Source: CAZEYT01 sp964516295 (GTDB lineage Bacteria > Verrucomicrobiota > Verrucomicrobiia > Chthoniobacterales > Terrimicrobiaceae). Taken from it: a DNA stretch of 64,000 nucleotides. Location of the stretch: assembly GCA_964516295.1 (NCBI GenBank), contig CAZEYT010000003.1, forward strand, positions 1 through 64,000. Direction: 5' to 3'. The notes beneath the pieces are model-generated. The model was not told where the DNA came from and made no database searches. It worked only from the letters and a program-made list of their open reading frames with translations. Of this stretch, positions 53,249-61,366 are shown piece by piece; the stretch's first letter is position 1, and the number at the start of each line of letters is the position of its first letter. A program made the position numbers and the translations under genes.

Positions 53249-53668
53249 CTAACTGAACGAGAGTTTTGTGACCCCCGCCGCCGACGCGGCGTTGAGAACG
53301 TCCATGATGCGCTCATGGCGGGTATTGGGATCCGGACGAATGATGACTGGATCGCGTCCACCGAATTTCTCCACCGTCTCCTTCAACCATGTGCGAAGCT
53401 CGGGAAGTTCCTTGCTGGTCGCGCTGTCGTAAACGCGATTGTTCATCTGCACACGACCGTCGGGAAAGATTTCGATAATAATGGGCGTGACCACCTCAGC
53501 TCCGGCGGTACTTTTTTGCCCACTGGGCAGGTTGATATTCAGCTCGTTCTCGATGACCTGCGAGCCGGCTGAAGCCATGAAGAACAGGAGCAAAACGAAC
53601 ACGACGTCGACCATCGGCGCGATTTGAAATCCCGCATCACCATCTTCTGATACACCACCACCTGCCAT
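53249..53668 (-). CDS. ExbD/TolR-type biopolymer transport protein (second copy)
   Basis: A 139-residue protein with one membrane segment (MVDVVFVLLLFFMASAGSQ) preceded by QIAP and the conserved Asp that carries protons. The periplasmic part ends VLNAASAAGVTKLSFS, typical for ExbD. It pairs with the ExbB-like channel to use the proton gradient. It differs from the first ExbD in its N-terminus (AGGGVSEDGDAGF). Confidence 0.92.
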   Translation of the reverse strand: MAGGGVSEDGDAGFQIAPMVDVVFVLLLFFMASAGSQVIENELNINLPSGQKSTAGAEVVTPIIIEIFPDGRVQMNNRVYDSATSKELPELRTWLKETVEKFGGRDPVIIRPDPNTRHERIMDVLNAASAAGVTKLSFS

Positions 53669-53708
53669 AGATTAGAAAGGGTTGCCGAAGTTTCTGTTGG
53701 AAAATTTC

Positions 53709-54194
53709 TCAGGACGCGGCCGGAGCCGAGGCGTCTTTGTCGACTACGGAAAAGGTAACGTTGCCGATGCCCGAGCGGCCGACAGCTTCAAGAAGCTGGC
53801 GCATGTACTCGTAGCGAACCTCACGGTCGGCGCGAATCAAAACTCGAACCACAGGGTTAACGGCCACACGCTCCTGAAGCATCGTCACCAAATCCCCCGG
53901 CGAGGGGTATTTGACCTGATCGACTTCGATCGCTGTGATATTCGTGATCGGCGTGTGGGTGACGTTGATGATGACCTGACCGGGATTTTCCTTGGCTTTT
54001 TTGGCCTCTTTGGCGACCGGAAGGTTCACCTCGCGGTTCGCTTGCAGCACTTCGGTCGAACTGATCGACATGAAGAACACCAAAAGCACGAGGAGAATAT
54101 CGATCATCGGGGCGATCTGAAATTCCGGGTCGACCTCGGGCTCGGCCTTGCGAACGGCTTTCTTGCGGCCGCGGGTTGGGGCACCTTCGGACAT
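53709..54194 (-). CDS. ExbD/TolR-type biopolymer transport protein (first copy)
   Basis: A 161-residue protein. After a basic N-terminus (RGRKKAVRKAEPEVD) comes FQIAPMIDILLVLLVFFM with the proton-carrying Asp, then the periplasmic domain ending GRSGIGNVTFSVVDKDAS. It starts 3 bases after the exbB-like stop. Two different ExbD proteins beside one ExbB suggest a heteromeric or two-function motor. Confidence 0.93.
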   Translation of the reverse strand: MSEGAPTRGRKKAVRKAEPEVDPEFQIAPMIDILLVLLVFFMSISSTEVLQANREVNLPVAKEAKKAKENPGQVIINVTHTPITNITAIEVDQVKYPSPGDLVTMLQERVAVNPVVRVLIRADREVRYEYMRQLLEAVGRSGIGNVTFSVVDKDASAPAAS

Positions 54195-54197
54195 GAA

Positions 54198-55100
54198 TCA
54201 GGCCCAGTCGAGCGTTGCGCCGCAATGCGGACACGGGTTCTGTCCCGGCTGGATAACGCCATTGCACACCGGGCAATTCGTCGTGAGGGCCATGGAGACC
54301 TTGCGGGACTGGCCCTGACCGCTGGCCGGAGCGCCGGCACCGGCTTCGAAATTTTCACCGACCCGAACTCCGGCAAGTTCGTCGAAAGGAATGTCCTCAA
54401 CCAAACGGTTCAACTTGTCATCCGCATTGACGAGGACGATCGTAGCCCGGTTCCGGAAGTAGTAATAGAAAATGAACGCCGGAATAGCAATGAAGAGACC
54501 ACTGGCGGTCGCCATGAGCACCTCACCGATTCGCAGCGCCAAGCCCCGCGGGTCGGCAACACCGGAGGTTCCGAGGACGGCGAACGCGCCCATCATTCCG
54601 ATCACCGTTCCCAGCAGCCCGATCATGGGGGCGATAACGCCGATAACGGAAAGGTAGCTGTTCTTGGTTTTCAGGATCTGACCTTCGCGGAGTCCGTGTT
54701 CGATGAGAGCCGTTTCGACCGCATCTTTACCGCGACCCAGCCGCTCGAGGGCTCCTTTCAAGACCTGCGCAATGTAGGCTTTGTTCGCACGACAGATTTC
54801 CCAAGTTTCCTGATAATTCCCGGCGTCAATCGTACTCTGGAGCGACTCAACCAGCGCCTTGGGGGCCAATTGCTCGTCTTGGAGCTGGATGAAAAGCTGG
54901 ATAATGAAGGTCACCATGACGACCGATGTCGCCAAAATACAAATCCAGATCATCACGATGAGCGGCCCGCCGTGCAGGATCATCTGAATGATATTCATGT
55001 TCTCCGGGGTTCCGCCCTCTGCGGCGTGAACGACCGGTCCGGTAAGGCCGAGGAGGAGGAGCGGGAGGAGATAACGAAGGGACTTGAGTGGCTGGATCAT
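54198..55100 (-). CDS. ExbB/TolQ/MotA proton-channel protein with C-terminal zinc ribbon
   Basis: A 300-residue protein. A signal-like N-terminus is followed by a first membrane segment (LIVMIWICILATSVVMVTFI), a cytoplasmic loop, and two more segments in YLSVIGVIAPMIGLLGTVIG and ATASGLFIAIPAFIFYYYFR. These match the proton-channel fold. Unusually, residues 276-293 form CPVC-X10-CPHC, a zinc-ribbon pattern in the cytoplasm after a Gly/Ala linker. Classical ExbB or TolQ lack this. It is followed by two exbD genes and preceded by a TPR gene, forming a TonB- or Tol-like motor operon. Confidence 0.92.
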   Translation of the reverse strand: MIQPLKSLRYLLPLLLLGLTGPVVHAAEGGTPENMNIIQMILHGGPLIVMIWICILATSVVMVTFIIQLFIQLQDEQLAPKALVESLQSTIDAGNYQETWEICRANKAYIAQVLKGALERLGRGKDAVETALIEHGLREGQILKTKNSYLSVIGVIAPMIGLLGTVIGMMGAFAVLGTSGVADPRGLALRIGEVLMATASGLFIAIPAFIFYYYFRNRATIVLVNADDKLNRLVEDIPFDELAGVRVGENFEAGAGAPASGQGQSRKVSMALTTNCPVCNGVIQPGQNPCPHCGATLDWA

Positions 55101-55123
55101 GTTGGCTGGATTGTAGGAAAAAC

Positions 55124-55858
55124 TTACGGGGCGATGACTTTGTTCTCTTGGAGGGCTTTCGCCCGTTCCTCGGCTTTGGCGACGACGGCTTGGTCCTCAC
55201 GAAAAACAGTCACCGCGAGCAAATAGCTTTCCAAGGCGTCCGATGATTGTCCGGAGGCTTCCTGAACTTCACCCATGAGGAAAAGTGCCTGCCCGAAGGT
55301 GGCATTCTCACCGGACTGCGGGAACTTGGTCTTCCGGGCGGCTTCAACGATGGGAGTCAACTTTTCCCGGGCCGTGGAAAAATCCTTTTTCGCGACGGCC
55401 AGCCGGGCGAGCCCCACCTCCGCCAACTGTGCGGCATCGGGGTAGGCTTTTTGGAACGCCGCGTAGGCGGCCTCGGCTTCGGCGATCTTGTTTTGGGCAA
55501 GATAGGCCTCGCCCAAAAGTGCGGAGGCCCGGGCGGCCCACTTGGTCGGGAGGCCGATGAAATTTTCGACAAACGGCTTCAGAGTGGAAACCGTTTGGTC
55601 GATCTTCCCGGCCTGCCACGCGGCGAGGGCATCGTTGTAGGCTTTCGGGGGCTCCATCGTCACCGATGCCACCGAGGCCAGCGGGATCCCGGTTTCCGCG
55701 GGACCGACTTTGAAACGGATCGAGTCGGTGCGTACGCCAAGAATCTGGCCCTCGCGGCGCTGTCCGTCTTTTAGAACGACAGCGTCTTGGGAAATCGCAG
55801 CCAAGGCCGAGACGGCGAGGGCTATCAGAATTGCGACCGGGGAGACGCTTGCTTTCAT
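55124..55858 (-). CDS. exported TPR protein upstream of the ExbB operon
   Basis: A 244-residue protein with signal peptide (to about residue 20). LKDGQRREGQILGVRTDSIR is a small beta domain common in Verrucomicrobia-type proteins, followed by TPR-like helices: ALLGEAYLAQNKIAEAEAAY and ALFLMGEVQEASGQSSDALE. It resembles YbgF/CpoB-like helpers of Tol systems in place and type, though not in sequence. First gene of a run ending at comEC. Confidence 0.78.
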   Translation of the reverse strand: MKASVSPVAILIALAVSALAAISQDAVVLKDGQRREGQILGVRTDSIRFKVGPAETGIPLASVASVTMEPPKAYNDALAAWQAGKIDQTVSTLKPFVENFIGLPTKWAARASALLGEAYLAQNKIAEAEAAYAAFQKAYPDAAQLAEVGLARLAVAKKDFSTAREKLTPIVEAARKTKFPQSGENATFGQALFLMGEVQEASGQSSDALESYLLAVTVFREDQAVVAKAEERAKALQENKVIAP

Positions 55859-55916
55859 TCCTCAAAGCCTTTAATCACTTTTCCCCCGCAAATCAACAGA
55901 CTTTCCCGAATTTTCC

Positions 55917-57446
55917 ATGATTAATCTTCTCCGCAAGAACCAGCGCAAGCTCATGCTCATCGTGGCGATCCTGACCAGCGTCGCCTTCGTTCTCCTCTAT
56001 AATACGGCCCAGCTCGATGAACTCGCATCTGTCCGCAATCCAAAAATCTACGGCCGGACACTCACCCCCGTCGCCATCGACCGGCAGGTAAAAAACTACC
56101 AACTCACTGCGGCGCTGGGGCAGTTTGATTTGCTCTCAAAACTGGGAGGTTCCGGAATGGACCGCGACGCCGCCGTCACGGAATTTGTTTGGAATCTTCT
56201 CGTCCTCCAGCACGAGGCCGCCGCGCTTGGCATTGAACCAACCGATGATCAGGTCGCCAGCCGGATCGAGGGGCTTCCGGTTTTTCAAACCAACGGCCAA
56301 TTTGACCCCATCAAATACGGAACGTTTCTTCGCGAGCAGCTGACACCGCGCGGATTCACCGAGCGGCAATTGGAGGAAGTCATGCGCGATGCTCTCCGCC
56401 TCGATCGCCTGAGCGCCATTGTGGAAGCTCCGATCACCGTCAGCGATGCGGAAATGCGCGAAGCCGCCCGCATTCTCCAGACGGTCAGCGTGTCGCTTTT
56501 TGCCTTCGATCCCTCGTCCGTCCTCGAAGGCATCCAGGTCTCACCGGAGGAAATCGCCGCGTATTTTGAAAGAAACCAAGCCACGTTGAACACCGAGGAA
56601 ACGCGATCGCTGCGGTATGTGTCGTTCGAATTCCCCGTCGGCACAAATCCAGAAGGCCGGCAGAAAATCGAAGAGCAACAAAAGCTCGCCGATGCCGCCA
56701 GCCGGTTCGTCGAAGCGCTTGCGGGTCCCGGGACGACGTTTGATCAAGCCGCAGTCGCGGCCGGTCTCACGCCGCGCGAGCTGGCGGCATTGAATCGCAC
56801 CGGCCGCCTGCCGGGAGCAGGCCAGATCGGCGGCGAGGAAGCCGCGAAATTGGACGCGCTCGCGCAATCCCTCGCTCCCGCCGCCTTCCTTCTCCAAGAG
56901 AAAGGCTCGACCAGCGATGTTATCCCGAGCGGCGACAGCTTCTACGTCATCGAGCTCACGGATGTCTCCCCCGCCCGCCCGCTCACGCTCGAAGAGGCCA
57001 CGCCGCAAATTCGCTCGCGTCTCGTCGCCCTTGCCGCCGACAAAGCCGCGCAGGAATTCGCCACCGGCAAACTTCAGTCCCTTCGCTCCTCCATCGCCGC
57101 CGGAAAATCTCCCGCCGAGGCCGCCACAGAAGCCGGGGTGAAAATCGAGACGTTCGACAATCTCGTTCCCACCGCCGAGGGACTCACGCCGGACCAACGT
57201 CTGGCCGTCAGCCTTTCGTTTTCCCTCAAGCCCGGCGAACTCTCGGGCCTCGAGCAGGGCCCCTCGGGCCCGGTCGCCGTTCTTCTCTCCGACCGTCAGC
57301 CGCTGGACGAAAAGGCCTTTGCCGAGCGCAGCACCGAGATCCGTGAAAGCCTTCTCGACAACAAGCGCGGTCTCCTGTTTTCCGAATGGCTCCGGACTGC
57401 CCGCGAGCAGGCGAAAATCTTCGTCCCCGGCAATCCCCAGAGCTGA
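55917..57446 (+). CDS. PpiD/SurA-like periplasmic folding chaperone
   Basis: A 509-residue protein anchored by one N-terminal membrane segment (LMLIVAILTSVAFVLLY). Residues about 50-200 form a SurA_N-type domain (TEFVWNLLVLQHEAAALGIE), followed by a parvulin-like region with weak rotamase motifs (around SDVIPSGDSFYVIELTDVSP). It probably assists folding of exported or outer-membrane proteins; isomerase activity is uncertain because the classical motif is degraded. It overlaps the following TPR gene by one base. Confidence 0.82.
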   Translation: MINLLRKNQRKLMLIVAILTSVAFVLLYNTAQLDELASVRNPKIYGRTLTPVAIDRQVKNYQLTAALGQFDLLSKLGGSGMDRDAAVTEFVWNLLVLQHEAAALGIEPTDDQVASRIEGLPVFQTNGQFDPIKYGTFLREQLTPRGFTERQLEEVMRDALRLDRLSAIVEAPITVSDAEMREAARILQTVSVSLFAFDPSSVLEGIQVSPEEIAAYFERNQATLNTEETRSLRYVSFEFPVGTNPEGRQKIEEQQKLADAASRFVEALAGPGTTFDQAAVAAGLTPRELAALNRTGRLPGAGQIGGEEAAKLDALAQSLAPAAFLLQEKGSTSDVIPSGDSFYVIELTDVSPARPLTLEEATPQIRSRLVALAADKAAQEFATGKLQSLRSSIAAGKSPAEAATEAGVKIETFDNLVPTAEGLTPDQRLAVSLSFSLKPGELSGLEQGPSGPVAVLLSDRQPLDEKAFAERSTEIRESLLDNKRGLLFSEWLRTAREQAKIFVPGNPQS

Positions 57447-57805
57447 TGGATCCGGCGGTCGAGGAACTTTTTGACGAAGCCACGGGCGATATCGCCCTCG
57501 GCGAACTCGCAGCCGCCGTCGAAAAATACCGGGAGTGTGTCCGGCGCGAACCGACCTTTTTTGACGCCTGGCATGCCTTGGGAATGGCTCTCATGAAAGA
57601 CGGACACTACCCGGAAGCCATCGAAGCCGGTTTGCAGGCGGTGAGGCTTCGCCCGAACGATCAACTCGCCTGGTCGAGTCTCTCGCTTTTCTACGTGCGC
57701 AACAACCAGATCGCGGAAGCCGAATCCGCCGGAGCCAAAGCCCGCATCATTTCCTGGGGAGGCAAGGTGGACCCGAACGCCATCCCACCCGCAAAAGACC
57801 ATTGA
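57446..57805 (+). CDS. small TPR protein
   Basis: A 119-residue cytoplasmic protein made of about three TPR units: LFDEATGDIALGELAAAVEK, DAWHALGMALMKDGHYPEAI, and LAWSSLSLFYVRNNQIAEAE. It is likely a protein-interaction adaptor. It lies directly between the chaperone gene and metG, overlapping the former by one base and 2 bases before the latter. Confidence 0.8.
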   Translation: MDPAVEELFDEATGDIALGELAAAVEKYRECVRREPTFFDAWHALGMALMKDGHYPEAIEAGLQAVRLRPNDQLAWSSLSLFYVRNNQIAEAESAGAKARIISWGGKVDPNAIPPAKDH

Positions 57806-57807
57806 TC

Positions 57808-59343
57808 ATGTCCAAGCCCTTTTTCATCACCACCGCCATCGACTACACCAATGGCTCGCCCCACATCGGGCACGCCTACGAAAAAGTCCTTGCCGACGCC
57901 CTCGCCCGCTACCAGCGTCTCGCCGGGCGTGACGTTTTCTTCCTCACCGGCGTCGATCAACACGGCCAAAAGGTCCAACAATCCGCGCAGAAGGAAGGTA
58001 TCGATCCCAAAACCTTCGTTGACGGCGTCACGGAAAAGTTTGTGGCCCTCTGGGACCGCCTGGACGTGCGGTATGATCGCTGGGCCGCCACCACTGATCC
58101 GGTTCACAAGACGTGCGTGCAGGCGATCCTTCAGGATCTTTGGGACCGCGGACATTTCTACAAAGCCACCCAGTCCGGCTACTACAGCGTCCGGCAGGAG
58201 CAATTCCTCACCGACAAAGAACGCGGTCCCGATGGAGAATTCGGCCCCGAATGGGGCGAGGTCGTTCTCTTGGAAGAGGAAAATTACTACTTCAAGCTCG
58301 CCGAGCACCGACAATGGCTCCTGGACCTCATCGAGGCCCGGTCCGTGGCCGGCCACCCTCTGGTGCTGCCGGATTTTCGCGTCGCCGAGCTTCGCAATGC
58401 GGTCGAAAAAATCTCGGGCGACCTCTGCATTTCGCGCCCGAAGACCCGCCTCGAATGGGGCATCGAACTGCCCTTCGACCCCCAGTTTGTCACCTATGTG
58501 TGGTTCGATGCCTTGGTGAACTACATCAGCTTCGCCGGCTACCAACCCAAGAATCCGCCGGCCGAGTTTCATCATCTTTGGCCCGCCCTGCATGTCATCG
58601 GAAAAGACATCCTCATCCCGCCCCACGGCATTTACTGGCCGGTCATGCTCAAAGCCTGTGGATTCCGCGACGGGGAGATTCCGACTCTACTCGTTCATGG
58701 CTGGTGGAACATCGCAGGAGCCAAGATGAGCAAGAGCCTCGGCAACAGCATCGACCCGTTCGATCTCGTCGAGAAATACGGCGTCGCCGCAGTCCGCTTC
58801 TACCTCCTCAGCGATATCGTCACGGGCCGCGATGCGGACTTCAGCGAAGAACGCCTCGTCCAGCGCTACAATGGCGACCTGGCCAACAGCCTCGGCAACC
58901 TGCTCAACCGCTCGCTCGGCATGGCCGGTCGCTACCGGGACGGCGTCCTGGTGACCTGTGATTCACCGCTCTCCGCCTTCGTCGATGAAAAGATCGCCGT
59001 ATTCCGCGAGCGCATGGAGGCCTTTCAGGTGCATGGTGCCATCGAGGCGGCGTGGGACATCGTTGTGCGGTGCAACGCCTACGTGGAAGAAACCGCCCCA
59101 TGGAAGCTGGCCAAAGATCCGGACCGAGCCGCGAAACTGGACGAAGTGCTCTACACACTCTGCGAATCCCTCCGCATTCTCTCCATTCTCATCGAACCCC
59201 TGATCCCCTCCGCAGCCACCGCGATTCGCGAGCAACTCGGCTGCCCGGAGACCCCGGCCCTCTCCCGGGCGCGTTGGGGACTGCTGCCCGATGGCCATCG
59301 GGTCGGAAAACCCACTCCGGTCTTCCCCCGCATCGACGTGTGA
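57808..59343 (+). CDS. metG: methionine-tRNA ligase
   Basis: A 511-residue class I synthetase. The HIGH box is in GSPHIGHAYEKVLAD, the KMSKS box in GAKMSKSLGNSIDP, and DRWAATTDPVHKTCVQ is in the connective region. It has no C-terminal tRNA-binding EMAP domain, matching the shorter type. It charges initiator and elongator tRNA-Met; tRNA-fMet is at the left edge. It overlaps the next gene by 4 bases (GTGA). Confidence 0.96.
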   Translation: MSKPFFITTAIDYTNGSPHIGHAYEKVLADALARYQRLAGRDVFFLTGVDQHGQKVQQSAQKEGIDPKTFVDGVTEKFVALWDRLDVRYDRWAATTDPVHKTCVQAILQDLWDRGHFYKATQSGYYSVRQEQFLTDKERGPDGEFGPEWGEVVLLEEENYYFKLAEHRQWLLDLIEARSVAGHPLVLPDFRVAELRNAVEKISGDLCISRPKTRLEWGIELPFDPQFVTYVWFDALVNYISFAGYQPKNPPAEFHHLWPALHVIGKDILIPPHGIYWPVMLKACGFRDGEIPTLLVHGWWNIAGAKMSKSLGNSIDPFDLVEKYGVAAVRFYLLSDIVTGRDADFSEERLVQRYNGDLANSLGNLLNRSLGMAGRYRDGVLVTCDSPLSAFVDEKIAVFRERMEAFQVHGAIEAAWDIVVRCNAYVEETAPWKLAKDPDRAAKLDEVLYTLCESLRILSILIEPLIPSAATAIREQLGCPETPALSRARWGLLPDGHRVGKPTPVFPRIDV

Positions 59344-60338
59344 ACCCGCACACCGCTCTCCGCGAAAAAGCCGAATTTCTCGGACTGCGCTGCATGGCGG
59401 GTCTCGTCCGCCGTCTTCCCTTCCACGCCCTCAAACCTTGGGCCGACGCGCTCGGCTCGGTCGTTTGTGCCTGCGACCGCCGGGGCCGCCAAGTCGCCTT
59501 TGCCAATCTGGAAGCCGCTTTCCCCGGCCGTTTCTCCGTGGCTGAAAAACGACGGATCACCCGGGATTCCTACAGCACGTTTGCCCGGACCATGCTGGAA
59601 CTCTTCTGGGCTCCGAACATTACCGAGGAGTTCATTCACAAGCACGTGATCTTCGAAGGTTGGGAGACGGACTACTGCCGCCGCGATCCGGCCAAGCCGG
59701 CCATCTACGCGTGTTTTCATTTTTCCAATTTCGAATGGCTCGCCCTCGCCGGATCCTACTCCATCGCTCCGGGCCCGGTCATCGCCCAGCGCTTCAAAAA
59801 CCCGCTCCTCGGCCCGGTTTTCGATCATCTCCGCACCAGCACCGGTAATAACGTCATTCCCCAAGAGCGAGCCATGATACGCATGCTCAAATTTCTCAAA
59901 GGCGGCGGAAAATTTGGCATGCTCTGCGATCTGAATCTCGATCCGCGCGAAGGCAGCGTCGTCGTCGAATCTTTCGGCGGTCTTCTCACCAGCGTCACTC
60001 AGACCCACGCCGCGCTGGCTCAGCGGACCGGCGCAGCCATTGTTCCGGTCGAATGTCGGCCCAATCCTGGCGGAACCTACCGCATCATCCACCACCCACC
60101 CATCGAATGTCCGCCCGAGACCCCCGTTCGCGATCTGGTCCAGCGCTGTTGGAATGCCCTCGAGGCCGGCATTCACCTCCACCCCGAGTGCTGGATGTGG
60201 GCCTACAAACACTGGCGGTTCAAGCCCCAGGGCGACCATCCCCGCTACCCCTTCTACGCCAACCACGCCCGCCGTTTCGACAAACTCGTCGAAGAACAAC
60301 TCACGCCGTCTCCCGCAGCACCAACCTCGGGCGGATGA
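59340..60338 (+). CDS. LpxL/HtrB-family lipid acyltransferase
   Basis: A 332-residue member of the lipid A acyltransferase family. Opening motifs AFANLEAAFPGRFSVAEKRR and RDSYSTFARTMLELFW are typical. The catalytic box reads HFSNFE (HX4E). MLCDLNLDPREGSVVVESFG is the second block, and HPECWMWAYKHWRFKPQG the C-terminal one. It probably adds a secondary acyl chain to lipid A. The start is GTG at 59340 inside the metG stop region. It is the second family member in this window and looks closer to classical LpxL than the one at 12571. Confidence 0.9.
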   Translation: MNPHTALREKAEFLGLRCMAGLVRRLPFHALKPWADALGSVVCACDRRGRQVAFANLEAAFPGRFSVAEKRRITRDSYSTFARTMLELFWAPNITEEFIHKHVIFEGWETDYCRRDPAKPAIYACFHFSNFEWLALAGSYSIAPGPVIAQRFKNPLLGPVFDHLRTSTGNNVIPQERAMIRMLKFLKGGGKFGMLCDLNLDPREGSVVVESFGGLLTSVTQTHAALAQRTGAAIVPVECRPNPGGTYRIIHHPPIECPPETPVRDLVQRCWNALEAGIHLHPECWMWAYKHWRFKPQGDHPRYPFYANHARRFDKLVEEQLTPSPAAPTSGG

Positions 60339-61311
60339 CGACCCGCTCCGGCGTTACCTCCTCTCCCCCGCGGATCCGCCGCAGCAAAAGATCCACAGCG
60401 GCATCAATCAAATCATCGGACCTCGCATCCACCGTCGTCAGGGGTGGCGCACAAAACGCCGCCAACTCGGAATTGTCATAGCCGCTCACCGCCACGTCTT
60501 CCGGCACCCTCACACCGGCGGAAACCAACTCCCGGAGAAAGCCAAAGGCCACCCGGTCGTTGATGGCGATCACCGCAGACGCCCGCTGCGCTGGTGACTC
60601 CAAAAGATACCGCTTCGCCAGCCCGACCCCGGCTTCCATGTTGTTCGGCCCGGGTGAAGGCACCGCCTTCACCGCATCCTCCGCCCAACCGCACGACCGC
60701 GCCGCGCCCAGCAACCCGCGCCTGCGTTGCCGGGCATAGGCTCCGGCCACAACATCCAATCCGGCCGCCATCACCGCACGGTGGCCCCGCGCGTGAAAAT
60801 GACGCACCATCGTCCTCATCGCCTGCGCCCGATCGGTAAGCACCTCATCCGTGCGCAAGGATCCAAGCGGATCAATCGCCACCAGCGGAATCCCTGCCCG
60901 GCGAAGCGGCGCAAGATCCTCATCCGAAGCGCGCGCAGCCACCGCGATCACTCCCGCACACCGCATCGCCGCGAAACGCTCGAAGGCCTGCCGCTCTCCC
61001 CCGTCGCCGACCTGCATCAAAGCCCGCCAACCCTCTCCAGCCAAACGCTCCTGAAGCCGCGACACTTTCGCCGTGAGATAAAAATCCTCCAAATCCGGCA
61101 GCGTCACCCCAATCCAATCCGTCACCCCCGACCGCAGGCTTTTTCCAATCAAACTCGGCGCAAATCCCAACCGCCCGGCCTCCGCCAGCACCCGCTCCCG
61201 CGTCTCGGCCGCGATGTCCGCATGACCGTTCAATGCCCGCGACACCGTCCAGCGCGACAAGCCCAGTGCTCGCGCCAGATCGGCGGTGGATCGGATCATG
61301 GACGATTTCAT
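60301..61311 (-). CDS. LacI-family transcriptional regulator
   Basis: A 336-residue regulator. The N-terminal helix-turn-helix has STADLARALGLSRWTVSRAL and NGHADIAAETRERV, followed by a sugar-binding domain (VIAVAARASDEDLAPLRRAG, IPLVAID, VIAINDRVAFGFLREL, VAVSGYDNSEL). It probably controls the divergent oxidoreductase genes in response to a sugar or polyol. The ATG at 61311 is used; 61299 is also possible. The 3' end overlaps the LpxL-like gene by 38 bases. Confidence 0.92.
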   Translation of the reverse strand: MKSSMIRSTADLARALGLSRWTVSRALNGHADIAAETRERVLAEAGRLGFAPSLIGKSLRSGVTDWIGVTLPDLEDFYLTAKVSRLQERLAGEGWRALMQVGDGGERQAFERFAAMRCAGVIAVAARASDEDLAPLRRAGIPLVAIDPLGSLRTDEVLTDRAQAMRTMVRHFHARGHRAVMAAGLDVVAGAYARQRRRGLLGAARSCGWAEDAVKAVPSPGPNNMEAGVGLAKRYLLESPAQRASAVIAINDRVAFGFLRELVSAGVRVPEDVAVSGYDNSELAAFCAPPLTTVDARSDDLIDAAVDLLLRRIRGGEEVTPERVVIRPRLVLRETA

Positions 61312-61315
61312 TTGA

Positions 61316-61359
61316 CGTGATTTCACGCTTATCCTAACACGTGTTTGAGTCAAGCGCTT
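61316..61359. promoter_or_regulatory. three adjacent palindromes between lacI-type gene and oxidoreductase
   Basis: The 55-base divergent gap holds CGTGA-TT-TCACG (61316-61327), AACACGTGTT (61336-61345) and AAGCGCTT (61352-61359), with centres 19 and 15 bases apart. LacI-family operators are palindromes with a central CG, which the second and third have. They are likely regulator-binding sites overlapping the promoters of both genes. Confidence 0.6.
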
Positions 61360-61366
61360 CCCAACT

